A DNA stretch of 64,000 nucleotides from Ailurus styani (Eukaryota; Chordata; Mammalia; Carnivora; Ailuridae). Below the pieces are notes generated by a model. That model searched no databases. It was not told the origin of the DNA and saw nothing but the letters and a program-made list of their open reading frames with translations. This document shows, in pieces, positions 11,176-23,540 of this stretch; position 1 is the stretch's first letter; each line of letters starts with the position of its first letter. A program made the position numbers and the translations under genes. The DNA lies in assembly GCA_002007465.1 (NCBI GenBank), contig LNAC01000019.1:579446-643445 (forward strand), in the 5' to 3' direction.

Positions 11176-12079
11176 TCAAATGCTTTTTCTTGATCGATTA
11201 ATAATCATGTTGCTTTTCTTCTTAGACTGTAACATGGTAAATTATAGCAATTGCTTTTTGAATATTGAAACTGTCTTGCTCTCCCAGGATAAATTCCACT
11301 AGGTTGTGGTGTTTATTCTTTTTAAATATTGCTGGATTGGAATTGCTTATATTTTGTTGAAGATCTTTGTATCTGTTAATAAGGAATATTAGTCTGTAAT
11401 TTTCTTTTCCTGTTGGTCTTTATTTAATTAAACCAGGGAGGTGCTGGCCTCTTAAATTGGGTTGAGGAGTGTTTTATCCTTTTCTATTTTCTTTTAGAGA
11501 TTGTGCAGCATTGGTTTTGCTTTTCCTTAAATGTATGGTAAAGTTCTCCAGGGAAACTGAGCCCAGAGATTTCCTTTTTGGAAGGTTTTGAAACATGAAT
11601 TTAATTTCTTCAATATTTATAGGGTGAGTCTGCTTACCTCTTTCTACTTGGAAAGTTTTGGGAGTTAGTTTTCAAGGATTTGTATTTTAAGTTCTCAGAG
11701 TCATGTGCCTAGATTTTTATGGTATTCTTTCACTGTCCTCTTAATGTTTTCACAGTCCATAGTGATATAGCTTCTTTTACTTCTTTATTGGTAATTTTTA
11801 TCTTTGTGATTTGTTAGTCTTGCTAGAGGTATATCAACTTTATTGATTTTTTTCAAAGAAACTGCTGTCATTTCATGGATTTTTTTCTCTATTGATTTTT
11901 GTTTTCAATTTAATTGATTTTCCTACTTTATTTTATTCTTTCTGCTTGATATATTTTGCTCTTTTTCTTAAAGTAGAAGTTTATTATTAAGTTGAAGACT
12001 TTCTTTCTTTTCAGTGTAAATACTGAATTGTTTAAATGTACCGCTAAGCACTGATTTAGCTGCTGCTCACAAATTTTGA

Positions 12080-12110
12080 GATATATATAGATATAGATAT
12101 AGATTTAGAT
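12080..12110. repeat. (GATATA)-type simple repeat
   Basis: Short imperfect array of AGATAT and related units inside the antisense L1 ORF2 region. Confidence 0.85.
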
Positions 12111-13734
12111 TTCCTCTTTGACCCATGTATTATTTAGAAATATTTTACTTACTATCCAAATGTTCAAAAATATTTCTGTTAGCTTTCCATTACTGACTTC
12201 TAACCTAATTCTATTGTGGTTAGAGAACATACTCCTTGTGGTTTCAATCATTTTATATTTGTTAAGATATGTTTTATCGCCCAGGATATTGTCTATCTTG
12301 GTCAATATTTCAGGTGCATTTGGAAAAAATGTGTATTATGCTGTTGTTGGTTATGTGTTTTGTAACTGTCAAAAAGGTCTACTTGGTTGATATTGTTTTA
12401 CAGTTTTTCTCTATCCTTGATAATTTTTTTTATCACTTACTGAGATGGGAGTGCTGAAACTGTCAACTACAACTGTGAATTTATCTAATTCTCCCTTCAG
12501 TTCTGTCACTTTTTATTTCATGAATTTTGAAGCTCAGTTTTGGTGCATAAATATTTAGGATTGTTATGTGTTCTTACTAAATTTACTTAATCATTATGTA
12601 ATGTTCATTTTGTTCCCAATAGTTTTATCTGCTCTGAAGTCTATTTTGTTTGATAGCAACATAGCCATTATAACTTTCTTTACATTTATATTGGTATGGG
12701 ATACTTTTTCCTATCCTTTTACTTTTATTCTACCTATATAATTATATTTGCAGAGGGGTTTTGTACACACATAGAGTTGGATCATTTATTCTTTTTAAAT
12801 ACATTCTAATGATCTCTGTCTTTTAGTTAGCTTTTTAAGGCCATTTTGTTGGCATCTGTTTGTTGCCTTTTCACACAAATTGATGTTTTCTTGATCCTTC
12901 ATATGCTGTGCAAATTTGGAGTCTATCTTAGACATTTTGAATATTATGCTAGGATTCTCTGGGTCTTGGTTACATCTTCTGAAGAATGTTGACATCTTTC
13001 AGCACACAAGTGATCTGGTTGGTCTCAAGTTGCAAGTTCTGCCTTATGAGAGTTGGAGTCTTAATGTCATTTCCTTTGTCATTGCCTTTGTAGTATTACT
13101 TGGATCTGTCCTATATGTGTTCTACGCTGTAGACATTCTGAGTCCTGAGTGCTGATTTACCTTGCAGTTCAGTTCTTGAAGTTGATGGTGTGTTATTATG
13201 TGTCAAAGGTAGACATGTGCATCTTGGGAGTGTTCCCAGAACTGCATAAACTACTTTTTCTGGTCAGTGTCTGCACTCTCTCTCTCTCTCTTTTTTTTAA
13301 TGTGACCTCCCTAGAACTTTTTGGGCTCTCTGGGGCTCTTCTTTTAAGTTCAGCCAGAAAACTGGGGCTTTATTTTCCCAGTTCTGTCATGTACTTCCTG
13401 CAATTGTAATCATTTCCGGAGCTGAGATGCAGCAAGAAAAAAAGCAGCAGGTGCTTGTCCCTCTCTCGTAGCCTCTAATCGCCTCCGATTTGTAAGGAAG
13501 CTTCTACTTCCTCACTGTGCCTCCCTTAGACCTCATGGATGCCGTTGCTTTCACTGCCATCACCAGTTGCACTGGATTGCTCGAGGGGTGGGAGAGGAGA
13601 GAAAGCAGAAAAGAAAACCACAATAACACAGGGGGTTTTATCCCACTATCTTTGACCCTTAGAAGATCTCTTTCCCATCTTGCAAAGCTTCTGGGTTTCA
13701 GGAGACATTGAGATCAGGTCTGGCGATATCAGAG

Positions 13735-13806
13735 ACAAAAACAAAACAAAACAGAAACAAAAAACCAAACCAAACCAAACCAAACCAAACCAAAACAAAA
13801 CAAAAA
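13735..13806. repeat. (CAAAA)n / (CAAAC)n pentanucleotide repeat
   Basis: Imperfect CAAAA units flank five CAAAC units. It lies in the 5' part of the antisense L1. The array makes a lysine/asparagine/threonine-rich frame that should not be read as protein. Confidence 0.9.
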
Positions 13807-14224
13807 TGGAAAGTTCATTGGTGATTTATGCACCCCTCTGCCCCAATCTGTCTGTTACTGTTTGCTTTCCAGAATTCTCAAATAGCTGCACATGAATTCT
13901 GTCCATGTTTTGTTATGTATTCAGTGGCAGAATGTGCTTGTTCCATCTTACCAGACAACAGAACCCCAATAAACTTTTTTGCAGCCATGTAAAACTGCTG
14001 AAGTACCTAAGAAAAATCTTTGTAGTTAGTATTGGGGAAATGTGATGCTTGGACTTTATAGCTTCAATTTACTCCTGTGGCTTCTATTTTCATTTGTGAT
14101 CTTTTACTTGTCATCACTGATATCTCCATACTGGCTCAGGAGGAGCTGCTCCATTTTTAACCAGAAGTGCCTTCTCCCCTCAATTTTTTATAGTACCCTT
14201 GAGATATAATTGGAATGTTTAAAT

Positions 14225-15340
14225 AAAATTGTATTAAAAGTGCATGGCTGAGAGAATGAGAAGACAAGCCACAGACAAGGAGAAAATATCTGCAAAAGAG
14301 ACAACTGATAAAACAGTTATCCAAAATATACAAAGAATTCTTAAAACACAACAATAAGAAACAAACTGATTAAAAAATGGACCAAAAACCTTAACAGACA
14401 CCTTACCAAGGAATATTTACAGATGTCAAACAATCATATGAAATGATGATCTACAACACATGTCATCAGGGAAATGCAAATTAAAAAAACAAGATACCAC
14501 TAGTCACCTATTAGAATCTAATCTAAAACAAATCTAAACACTGATGATACCAAATGTTAGTGAGGATGTGAAGCCAGAGGAGCTTTCATTCATTTCTGGT
14601 ACAGCGAAATGGTACAGCCACTTTGGAAGACAGTTTGTCAGTTTCTTACAAAACTATACGTATTCTAAATATACAATCTGGCCAAAGAGTTGAAAATGTA
14701 TGTCCACATAAAAAACCTGTACAAAGATGTTTATACACACTTGATTTATAATCACCCAAACTTGTTCTTCTGTAAATGACAGGGTAAATAAAATGTGATA
14801 TATCCAGTCAATAGAGTATTATTAACATTAAAATAAAATGAACTACCAAGCTATGTCAAGCCATGGAGTAACCTTACATGCATATTACTAAGTGAAAAAA
14901 GAAAATCCCAAAAGGCTACATAATGTATGATGCCAACTATATGACATTGCAGAAAATGCAAAACTAAGGTTATAACAAAAAGATCAGTAGTTCGTGGGGA
15001 AGGAGAGAGGGAGGAATGAATAGGTATGGCACAGAGGATTTTTAGGGCAGTAAAAATACCCTGTATAATACTAAAAGGATAGATATGTGTCATCCAAACA
15101 TTTGTCAAACACATCAGGAATATAATACCAAGACTTAACCCAAATGTAAAGCATGGTCTTCAGACAGTTATGGTATGTTGAATGCAGGTTCATCAGTTGT
15201 AACAAATGTACCACTCTGACAGGGGATGTTGACAATAAAGGAGGTTATGCACATGAGGAGGTAGGAAGACATGGGAAATTTCTGTACCTCCCTCTCAGTT
15301 TTGCTGTGAACCTAAAACTGCCTTAAAAAATAAAGTCTTA
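14225..15340 (+). mobile_element. Ancient L1 3' part (L1M-type), sense
   Basis: Sense L1 ORF2 and 3'UTR remnant. Landmarks are 'GAGAAAATATCTGCAAAAGA', 'ATCCAAAATATACAAAGAAT', 'TCATCAGGGAAATGCAAATT', 'AGTGAGGATGTGAAGCCAGA' and 'TTACTAAGTGAAAAAAGAAA'. The 3'UTR ends near 'CTTAAAAAATAAAGTCTTA'. Frames are broken throughout. Confidence 0.85.
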
Positions 15341-15344
15341 AAAA

Positions 15345-15725
15345 AGAAATGAAATTCTGACATATGTTACAACATGGATGAAACTCGAAGACATTATGCT
15401 AAGTGAAATAAACCAGACACAAAGGGGCAAATATTGTATGATTCTACTTCTATGAAGCACCTGCAGTAGCCAGATTCATAGAGACCGAAAGTAGAGCAGT
15501 CGTTACCGGGGTTGGAGGGAGAAAGAGAAGGGGGGCTGCTATTAAATGGGTATAGAGTTTCGGTATGAGATGATGTAAACGTTCTGGAGATGGATAACAG
15601 CAATAGCAGTACAAAAATGTCAATGTACTAATGCCACTGAAATGCACACTTAAAATGGCTAAAAAGGTAAAATTTTTGTGATGTATACATGACCACAAAA
15701 TAAAATAAAATAATTTTAATTTAAA
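15345..15725 (+). mobile_element. Second, different L1M 3' end, sense
   Basis: Directly after the previous L1 comes another L1 3' end: 'GACATTATGCTAAGTGAAAT', 'AAATATTGTATGATTCTACT', 'GTTCTGGAGATGGATAACAG', 'ACTGAAATGCACACTTAAAA' and an A-rich end. These are the landmarks of an L1MB/MC-type 3'UTR and differ from the upstream copy, so this is a separate insertion and not a tandem duplicate. Confidence 0.82.
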
Positions 15726-15774
15726 AAAAGTACATTGCTAAAGGAAGGAAGTAGGGAGAGAATAATACAAACTA

Positions 15775-15950
15775 GATCATAGGTTGGCAAACTATGGTGT
15801 GCCCATGAGCCAAATCCAGTTGTACCAATTAGTTTACTTATTGTCTGTGGCTGCTTTTGTACTATAACAGCAGAGTGGTATAGTTGTCTGGCCTTCAGCA
15901 CCTAGAATACTTACTATCTGACCTTTACAGGAAAATTTTGACAACCATTA
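15775..15950. mobile_element. Non-autonomous DNA transposon remnant (hAT-like)
   Basis: 'GGTTGGCAAACTATGGTGTG', 'GAGCCAAATCCAGTTGTACC', 'ATTGTCTGTGGCTGCTTTTG' and 'TATCTGACCTTTACAGGAAA' reproduce, in order, a common mammalian MER-class element whose ends read 'ggtcagcaaact.. tgtaaagg'. I do not assign a family name. Confidence 0.6.
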
Positions 15951-17190
15951 TTCTGAATGGTATGGTATAGATCATTATGGTCATCTTGGGATTCCCTAGA
16001 AAACATCTATCTGCTGAACTTCAAGCCTGACCTATCTCTGAATAGGAGCATATCTTTTGCAGAGAAAAAGGAGTAAAGGGAAGTTCTCTTTTCCTTCTAA
16101 AATCTTACTTCTATTTATTTAACTATTATTAGTAAGTTAACTATTATTTTTCTGGGCATTCTGCTAAATGTTTAGGATACACTGCTAAAAAAAAGACATT
16201 CCTGCCCTTATGAAGCTGTCAATGTAAAGCAATTTTTGCAGATAATTGAAAGCCATCTCTCCCTAATGGCCCCTTATTGATCCTAAATCTATTCTACTGG
16301 GCAACATAAATCAAATCTGGCACCTCTTATACATGATAGCATGTCTGAACAAAAACATTTTTCAGACTTTCTTAGAATCTTCTTTTGCCCATTTAAACAT
16401 TTGCTCCTTCATTTGTGATCAAGAAATGAAGCTAAAGATGCATTTCAAGTCACAGATAAGTGTGCTTGTGATACAATTTTTAAATCATCTACAAATGTTG
16501 AGTAAATATGCCAATTTTGCCTAGAGCAGACATAGAGCATTATCCTTGAAAATGAATGAAAAACTCTTTTAGTTTCAGAACTTGAGGGACATGTCCCAAT
16601 ACAATTGCATTTCTGCTTACTGTGCAGGGAATAAATTTTTGACAGTTTTTTTTTTCATTAAGGCTTATTTAATGTAGCTCCAGAGAACAAATTTGGAATG
16701 ATGAAGTGGAAGATAAAGAGACAGTTTTCACTCAATATATAGAGAAAGATAACAGAGTTGAACATACTTAATAGCTCTATGAGCCAATAAGTATCATTTA
16801 TGTCATACACATATCAAATACCTATAAATTATTTTTTAAATCCGGGGGTGATGTCTTTATCCTTATTTTAAAGAGAAGAAAAGTGAGGAGTTTTGAGAAA
16901 CTATAAGTAAGAGAGCTATTACATGGTAAGCAGTGTCCCAGATTTTTCTACCTTTAAACCATGTATATAAATGGATTTCTCCAAGAATGGATTGAAATGT
17001 CCAACATATCCACCCATGATCCTGGTTTTCTTATGTGCAAATGGAATGCTGAAATGACTCTGGCTTCAAAAAATATACCCCCATTACTTCATGTTTTTCT
17101 ATTGAATCATCACCTATTTGTATGATACCAAATTAACCAAGATTGTATTCACATGTTCAGTTGTTATATTTAAGTGTATTAATAATATTT
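15951..17190. other. Unassigned DNA with a possible L2 trace
   Basis: Mostly unrecognised A+T-rich sequence. At about 16,145-16,220, 'GGGCATTCTGCTAAATGTTT' and 'GACATTCCTGCCCTTATGAA' resemble an antisense L2 3' end. No gene seen. Confidence 0.45.
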
Positions 17191-17194
17191 GTTT

Positions 17195-18240
17195 AATTTC
17201 TTTTTTCCTAAGTTTTTATTTAAATTCTAGCTAGTTAAAATATAGTGCACTATTGGTTTTAGGAGTAGAATTTAGTGATTCATCACTTCCATATAACATC
17301 CAGCGCTCCTCCCAACCCTCCTTAATACCCATCACCCATTTAACATATCCTGCTGCCCACTTCCCCTCCAGGAACCCTCAGTTTGTTCTCTATAGCTAAG
17401 AGTCTATTTTATGGTTTTCCTTCCTCTCTTGTTTTTCTTCCTTCCCCTATATTCATTTATTTTGTTTCTTAAATTCCACATATGAAAAGATCATATGGTA
17501 TTTGTTTTTCTCTGACTTATTTTGCTTGGCATAATATACTGTATCTACATCCATGTCATTACAAATGGCAAGATTTCATTCTTATTTTATGACTGAGTAA
17601 TATTCTGTTGTATGTGATACCACTTCTTTATCCATTCATCAGTCAATGGACATTTGGGTTCTTTCATAAGTTAGCTAATAAGTTAGTTGATAATGCTGCT
17701 ATAAACATCAGGGTCCATATATCCCTTCAAATCAGTAGTTTTGTATACTTTGGGGAAATACCTTATAGCACAATTGCTAGGTCATAGAGTAGTTCTATTT
17801 TTAATTTTTTTAGAAGACTTATTTATTTATTTGATAGAGAGTTAGAAAGAGCCAGAGAACACAAGCTGGGGGCTAGGGGTAGGGAATAGCAGAGGAAGAG
17901 AGAGAAGCAGGCTCCCTACAGGAAGCCTCATGTAAGGCTCAATCCCAGGATCCTGGGATCATGACCTGAGCCAAAGGCAGACGCTTAACTGACTAAGCCA
18001 TCCAGGAACCCCTATTTTTAATTTTTTGAAGAATCTTCATATTGTTTTCCAGCATGCTTGTACCCACCTGCGTTCTCAATAGGGTAAGAGGGTTCCCCTT
18101 TCTCCACATCCTCACCAACATCTGTTATTTCCTGTGCTATTAATTTTAGCCATCCTGACAGGTATGAGGCATTGCATTGTAGTTTTGATTTGTATTTCCC
18201 TGATGATGAGTGATGTTGAACATCTTTTCATGTGTCAAAA
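17195..18240 (-). mobile_element. Carnivore L1 3'UTR and ORF2 end, antisense, 5' truncated
   Basis: Complement of an L1 3' part: 'AGAATTTAGTGATTCATCAC', 'TTAATACCCATCACCCATTT', 'GGAACCCTCAGTTTGTTCTC', then ORF2 landmarks 'TATCCATTCATCAGTCAATG', 'ATGCTGCTATAAACATCAGG' and 'TTTCCCTGATGATGAGTGAT', stopping at 'CTTTTCATGTGTC'. This is a common 5'-truncated form. A SINE interrupts it at 17,811. The same 3'UTR type occurs in sense at 61,820-62,372. Confidence 0.92.
17811..18011 (-). mobile_element. CAN-SINE, older subfamily, inside L1
   Basis: 'GACTTATTTATTTATTTGAT' tail complement, purine-rich middle, 'CTCAATCCCAGGATCCTGGG' and head complement ending 'CTAAGCCATCCAGGAACC'. Exact 16-bp duplication CTATTTTTAATTTTTT at 17,795-17,810 and 18,012-18,027. 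It is younger than the L1 copy it splits. Confidence 0.94.
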
Positions 18241-20284
18241 GACAATGAATTTATGATAGTCCTTAAAAAGAAGTAGACATAAAGTACAGTTACACACAAT
18301 TTAAAGTAAGTTATTTTGAAATTAGGAGGCAAGTTTATCAAGACTGTTGCACAGAAAATTATTGACTTACTTTCAAGTGATTGATTTATCTAATCACAGG
18401 AATCCCAGTTATTATCTGTATTTTTTGGATTTTTCATGGACTCCTCTTGTCTGTCATTTTCTTCTCAACCACAAAAAATAGTATTTTTTCTATAGAAAAT
18501 ATCCATAATACAAATCAGGAACAAATTAATACACATTTTAATTTCAGAAGCATTATAAAATGATATAAATAAATATACATTTGTTATAGATTTTGTTGTT
18601 GTTATGAAATGTAAAAAAAATAGTGTGTACCAGGAAAGTCTAGGAACCATTTTGTTGAAATGTTGGATTCTAATGTAGCAAGACTATGATTTATTTAATG
18701 GTTCAAGGGTTACAAAAATGCCAGCTAGAATCTGGATTGGTAATAACTCAGTGTCAAGTAAAATTCTGGCTAAGAAAAAGAAGCTGTAGGAAACAGCCAA
18801 AAGGCGATCTCTCTAAACACATTTCATGTTGTCTGTAGTGGCCAGTTGAAATACCTAGTTCTAGATGGAGACATTTGTCAGAACTATAAATAATTTTTTG
18901 GTAACTGCGAAGTATGATATTGTGGTATATTGCTCCAAGAGAAAGCAAAAATTTGGTCAATAATGTAAGGAAAACAAAACATTTGGTGTGAAGTGTCTTC
19001 AATATGTTTATCCTGTGACTTCTTCAAGAAATCTCAGTGCCATTACATGTCGAAGCCTACCCAATACAGGGACTTGAACCCTATGTATCCAGGGGCAGAG
19101 CTTAACATTCCCAGATTTTGAGACATGAAGCAACATAGATTGCTTCCACTTCTCAGTGTGTGTCAAATTTTCCTCATTAGGTCATTTGCACTATTTTATA
19201 GATGGCTATATTTCTCTTTTCATAATCTCCAACCATTTATTTAGTGGGTTTTACTACTATTGATAGTCCAACAGAATTAATCAGAAATGTAGCTTCATAC
19301 ATTAAATTATTTTATTTATTCTTAGAATGAATGTTTATAACAACTCCCCTGTTACTGCAAATTCCAGGAATATATGGGATTATAAACTTTGGAGCCACAT
19401 CTAACATTTTTTTAAGAAAAATTAATATGAACATACTTATGGACATAATAAAGATGTGAAAATAAAGAGGAGTTCATAATAGGGCTGACATGCACTCAAT
19501 TGTGTCACCTAAAACACATGCTTTCCAGAGAGAGCAGTGCCATTCATTATGCTTCCTTGTTCTGGTGGTGTCCAGGAAGCTCAGAGGCAAACTTGGAGTT
19601 CAATTGTACAATTGAGTTAACCCTGCCATTTAAGCTACCTGTGTTCTTCTTTTTTCCTTATATCTTATTGCTGATTCTTTTTCCCCCAAAAAATATTATG
19701 TTTGTTATTGTGTATCTTCTATAAGTTGCTTTAAGCCATTTTGTAAAGAATAAGGTGTGGATAAATTCAATACTGAAAAAATATACAATGCTGTATCATC
19801 ACAAAATCGTGATTTGGAGGCCTTGGGCTCAATCATTTAGGTTGTCGCTTTGAGAAATATTCCTAGCTACTCTTACGAGTTTTGTCATAACCAAAGTTTT
19901 CTCTCTTCAGACAAGTAAAAACAGGAACTCAGTTGTACAAAATACAGCTGTGAAGGATGATCTCAGAGCACTCATAAAATTTTCTCTGAGAATAATGCAA
20001 ATGCTAGGCAAACAGAAAGTACCAAAGCAAAATCCTACGACCCTATTGGTAACTTATCTGGTTTAATTATATGGGTAAAAATCTATTCATAAATTCATAA
20101 ATGGGAAAAATTCTATTCCCCAGAAATGGGGAAATGACAAGTGAATAGTAGTAAAACAAAGGATAGCTCATTTCATTCCAATATTTTTAATAACTTCTGC
20201 CTCTTTTGCCTATTAGACACAAATCATGACAATGTAGTAACATGAAACCAGTTCAAAAAGCAAGATAGTTTTATGGACTGTATA
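18241..20284. other. Unassigned A+T-rich DNA
   Basis: No gene and no confidently assigned repeat. Frames at 18,381-18,563 (+), 18,754-19,002 (-) and 19,500-19,724 (+) are short and show no domain. A segment near 19,060-19,100 has a tRNA-like GGTTCAAGTCC on the minus strand but no tRNA fold around it. Confidence 0.5.
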
Positions 20285-20500
20285 GTCAAAATGATGAGGA
20301 TGAGGGTTCAAATCTTGGTGTATCTCTTACTTATTTTATTACCAGGGTAGGTTTTCAAACCTTGAACATGAGTTTTCTCATGTAGAGATAATATTATCTA
20401 CTTTCATAAAATTATTATGAAGGTGAAATGAGGTGATAGGTGGATATATACATAGAAAAATGGGTAGGTAGGTAGATAGAGTCCTCGCTGTCACAAATAC
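20285..20500 (+). repeat. MIR SINE remnant
   Basis: Sense MIR: 'GAGGGTTCAAATCTTGGTGT' (tRNA-like B-box region), 'AACATGAGTTTTCTCATGTA', then 'GATAATATTATCTACTTTCA' and 'AATTATTATGAAGGTGAAAT', matching 'cagtttcctcatctg', 'ataatagtacctacctca' and 'gttgttgtgaggattaaat' of MIR. The 3' end merges into a GGTA/GATA-rich tract. Confidence 0.65.
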
Positions 20501-20870
20501 AAGCGGTCAATAACATTAGCAGCAATCATTGTTGTTTATAAATATCAAAAGACATAACTCATTGTTTGCTTATTTTAACAGAATCTAAAGATGTCATTTT
20601 GAGCTACAAATAAAACATCAAATAAAACAAACAATTCTACATGATTAATGGCAGAGATGACTGTAGGTCTGATGGACTGCACAGGTCTCAAGCTGTCAGT
20701 ATTGTTGGTGCTGCACTCACTTGGCACTATGAAAGCAACTGATTAAAATACTACCCCCAAATTTAGTAGACAACAAGGCCACAAAGAAACAGAAGCTTAC
20801 TTCTCCTGAATGCACATCTCTGAGAAAACTCTGATGTCTTTAAAATCAGTGTCTGGCCATAGCATCTGCA

Positions 20871-20903
20871 AAAAAAATAAATAATAATAATAATAATAAT
20901 AAT
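20871..20903. repeat. (AAT)n microsatellite
   Basis: An A run followed by about eight AAT units. Confidence 0.95.
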
Positions 20904-23525
20904 TCCAATACTTTGCTAAATTTTTAAGAGTTTTTTTTAAATTGTGACATACCTAGGATTTCCCAGTAACTAATAGAAAGGCCCAATAACCTCCCACAAT
21001 ATTCTCCCACATTACTGTCAGAATCCTTCCCTTTCTCTATACATTCCCTCTCGTCCCCTAATCCTGATAAATGTAAGGTTAGAAGCTAGAGTTACCCTCC
21101 TTTATTTCTAAAAGCAAACATAATCATCTTCCTTGCTGGAGCTTCCTGGCCAATATCCTTTCAGAAAGATGTGTTCCAGTTTGAGATCATACGTAAGCCA
21201 TTTCTGAACATTCACAAGTTGATGCATTTTTACCTTCACAATCATTATGTTACCTTATCATTCATCTTGCTAAACACATCTGCAGAGAACTCAAGTCTGA
21301 AAGGTGCAACACAAAATTGAATATTATTCTTTCTAGAAATATCACTAATTATAATTTCACAGGAAATGAATATCCAGCAACTGTGAGTTAAAAAAAAAAG
21401 ATTGGAAAGATTTATTGAGTAGAACAAAAAAACCTTCAAAACCTTTAAAAAATAGAAAAAAAGCTTTAAATTCTTTGATACAATGCAATATGACAAACCA
21501 GGTCCACCAATTAAATTAAAACTTCCCACGATAAAGCCACAGGTTATATACTAAAGCGGCAGAACAGGCTCATCATTTACAGGAGCTATGATTCTGGTGT
21601 ATGTTTTCCCAACAGTGAAAAGGAGAGAAGAATCTATTTTGGTGCTAACAGCTGGGTTTGATAAAGAGGGGTGTCTGGGATATCTGCTGTGGTCTGTAAG
21701 GCAAACCAAGGGGGGCTGATTTAACTGTGGTCTGAGGTCAGAGGCAACAGAGAGAATGACCTAGGGGAAATATCTATTTCATTCAGAGTCCCAGAGTTCA
21801 GGGAAAGGTTGTGTGATAAGAACCTACACTAATCTGAAGAAATCTTTTAGTCACAAATCACGTTCTCTTTCCTCCTCATGTTTTCTTATTAAAATAATTG
21901 GAATTTTCTAGAAGGCACGAACTATCTGAGGAAAGGAAGAAAGTCAGAGACATTGAAGGGAAGGAATAGGACAGGAAAACAAATAGATAAGAAGAAAGGG
22001 TAGACAAAAAAATACATCAGCTTTCTTCTTTAAGGAATTTTGTTCATTTAGTCAACACGTAGGGATCTCTTCAGTAATGAGAACAAATGAGGGAGTGCTC
22101 AGCCTGGGTTCTCTGAGTTTGAGCTGCAGAGTACTGTCTTTAAAAATGTGGTTTTACATTATAGAACACACAGTAACTTGCATTACAATAGTAATTCTGG
22201 AACAGAGATTCTAAGATGCCCTATGTTATTGACAGATAAGAATCATTAACAGTTAACCATATTAGTTATTTGTATTAAAATATTTACTCCTGTTTCCTTG
22301 AAAAGTTGATCTTTGTAGCTAGAATACTCCTCACTACTCCAGCAATCACCTGCTCTCTTTAAAAAAATAAAAGTCTATTGACTAGGTTAGCAAGGTAAAC
22401 TTCTGTTCTGGTCTTAGGAAATTATCAAAATTACCATAATTCTCCTCAGATTATACTTTGCTATTCTGGTTCTCAATTACCTTATCTAGTTGAAGGGCAA
22501 AATGTTGTACCTTAAAAAATTTTTTTTTTCTTGCACTTAGTTTTTCCTGTTTCCTTGTCAAGAAGCTTGTGCTCCTACCCTTGCATCTGGTTCTATGAGG
22601 CTGCTCGGCTTTATATCCTTTCGGTATAAACAGTGATTAAACATCCCTTCCCCCTCCTAGTTTTAGGCAGACATAATCTAATCTGTGTTATGTGACAAGA
22701 CCAATTAGTCTCGCCCACTCTCCAGCCTTCTGTCCCTCCCCTCTCAGCTGCTACCCTCTTGGCACTCCATCTCTTTTAGGAAGTAGCTGTAGGAGCCAAA
22801 TTTCCAAACTGAATTCATTAGATGAATATGCAGGTCCAGATTGCATAAATGTGCTCACATCCTCAAGTAGAATTCAGACTCAAGACTTCTTCTGACTCTT
22901 TTCTCTCATCGCATTTTATGTTTGTTAGATTTCTAACTACAAAACTTCCTCACTGGCTAGAAAGAAAGGGAAGCTATATGGACTAGATGTGGGCAAATGG
23001 AAGGCCCAGAACTGGACTGAACAAAATAAAGGCAGAAAACGCCATCTTTTACTTGGATCTGTTATTTTCTACCTGTTTTCACAAGGAGCAACCTGCCTTC
23101 TTCTGACACATATAGGTGGCCTGCAGAGTCCAGCTGATGGATGGGCAAGACATGCCGTTCATAATTCATGCTCAGAGCACTTGCACTACAACTAGATGGG
23201 TCAATTGGAATCAGAAGGGGACCCTAAGGACAAGACATGGAAACATGGAACAGCTGGTGGTGCACAATTCTGATGAGTCTATTATCCCATAGCCAGACTG
23301 TAGCCACCACAGCTGGGGACAGCAGGTGCCAAGAAAGCCTGACCCATTGGATCTTAAGGGACTAAAGAGAGAAAACACTTAAGCCCACTTCATTTTGTTA
23401 CTGTTATTGGAATTATTTTTTTAGAATTTTTAAATCTAACACTTTTTTTTTTCAATACCATAACTGCTAACGGAGGGCTGAACATTCTATGATAAGCTAT
23501 TTGGTGCTGGCAGCTTAAATTTCAA
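20904..23525. other. Unassigned non-coding DNA
   Basis: No gene and no repeat that I can name across 2.6 kb. Purine-rich stretches near 21,390-21,470 make low-complexity frames. Around 22,560-23,330 the sequence is richer in G+C and has a short frame at 22,989-23,195 without recognisable features. An old decayed LTR is possible at 22,560-22,780 but not supportable. Confidence 0.5.
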
Positions 23526-23540
23526 AACTGATAACTATAG

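Larger units (their letters stand above)
8650..13960 (-). mobile_element. Long ancient L1M-type LINE, antisense, five later insertions
   Basis: From left to right the sequence runs from an L1 3' end back through ORF2 towards the 5' region, all as complement. Landmarks are 'TTTTACTCAGCATAATGCTT' (8,773), 'TTTTGCCTATTTTTAAATTG' (9,119), 'TTTGTCAAATGCTTTCTCTC' (10,945), 'AATTCTATTGTGGTTAGAGA' (12,210) and 'TCTGCTCTGAAGTCTATTTTG' (12,627). Beyond about 12,850 it resembles the 5' part of L1M elements ('GGATTCTCTGGGTCTTGGTT'). I see no clear ORF1. Every frame is broken. Insertions lie at 9,695, 10,122, 10,576 and 10,963; a simple-repeat expansion lies at 13,735. Confidence 0.75.

Noticed and set aside
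13149..13409. Hydrophobic 86-codon frame
   Set aside because: Lies inside the antisense ancient L1; an antisense reading of repeat sequence.
19060..19100. tRNA-like GGTTCAAGTCC (B-box) on the minus strand
   Set aside because: No acceptor, D or anticodon arms can be traced around it; at best a trace of an old tRNA-derived SINE.
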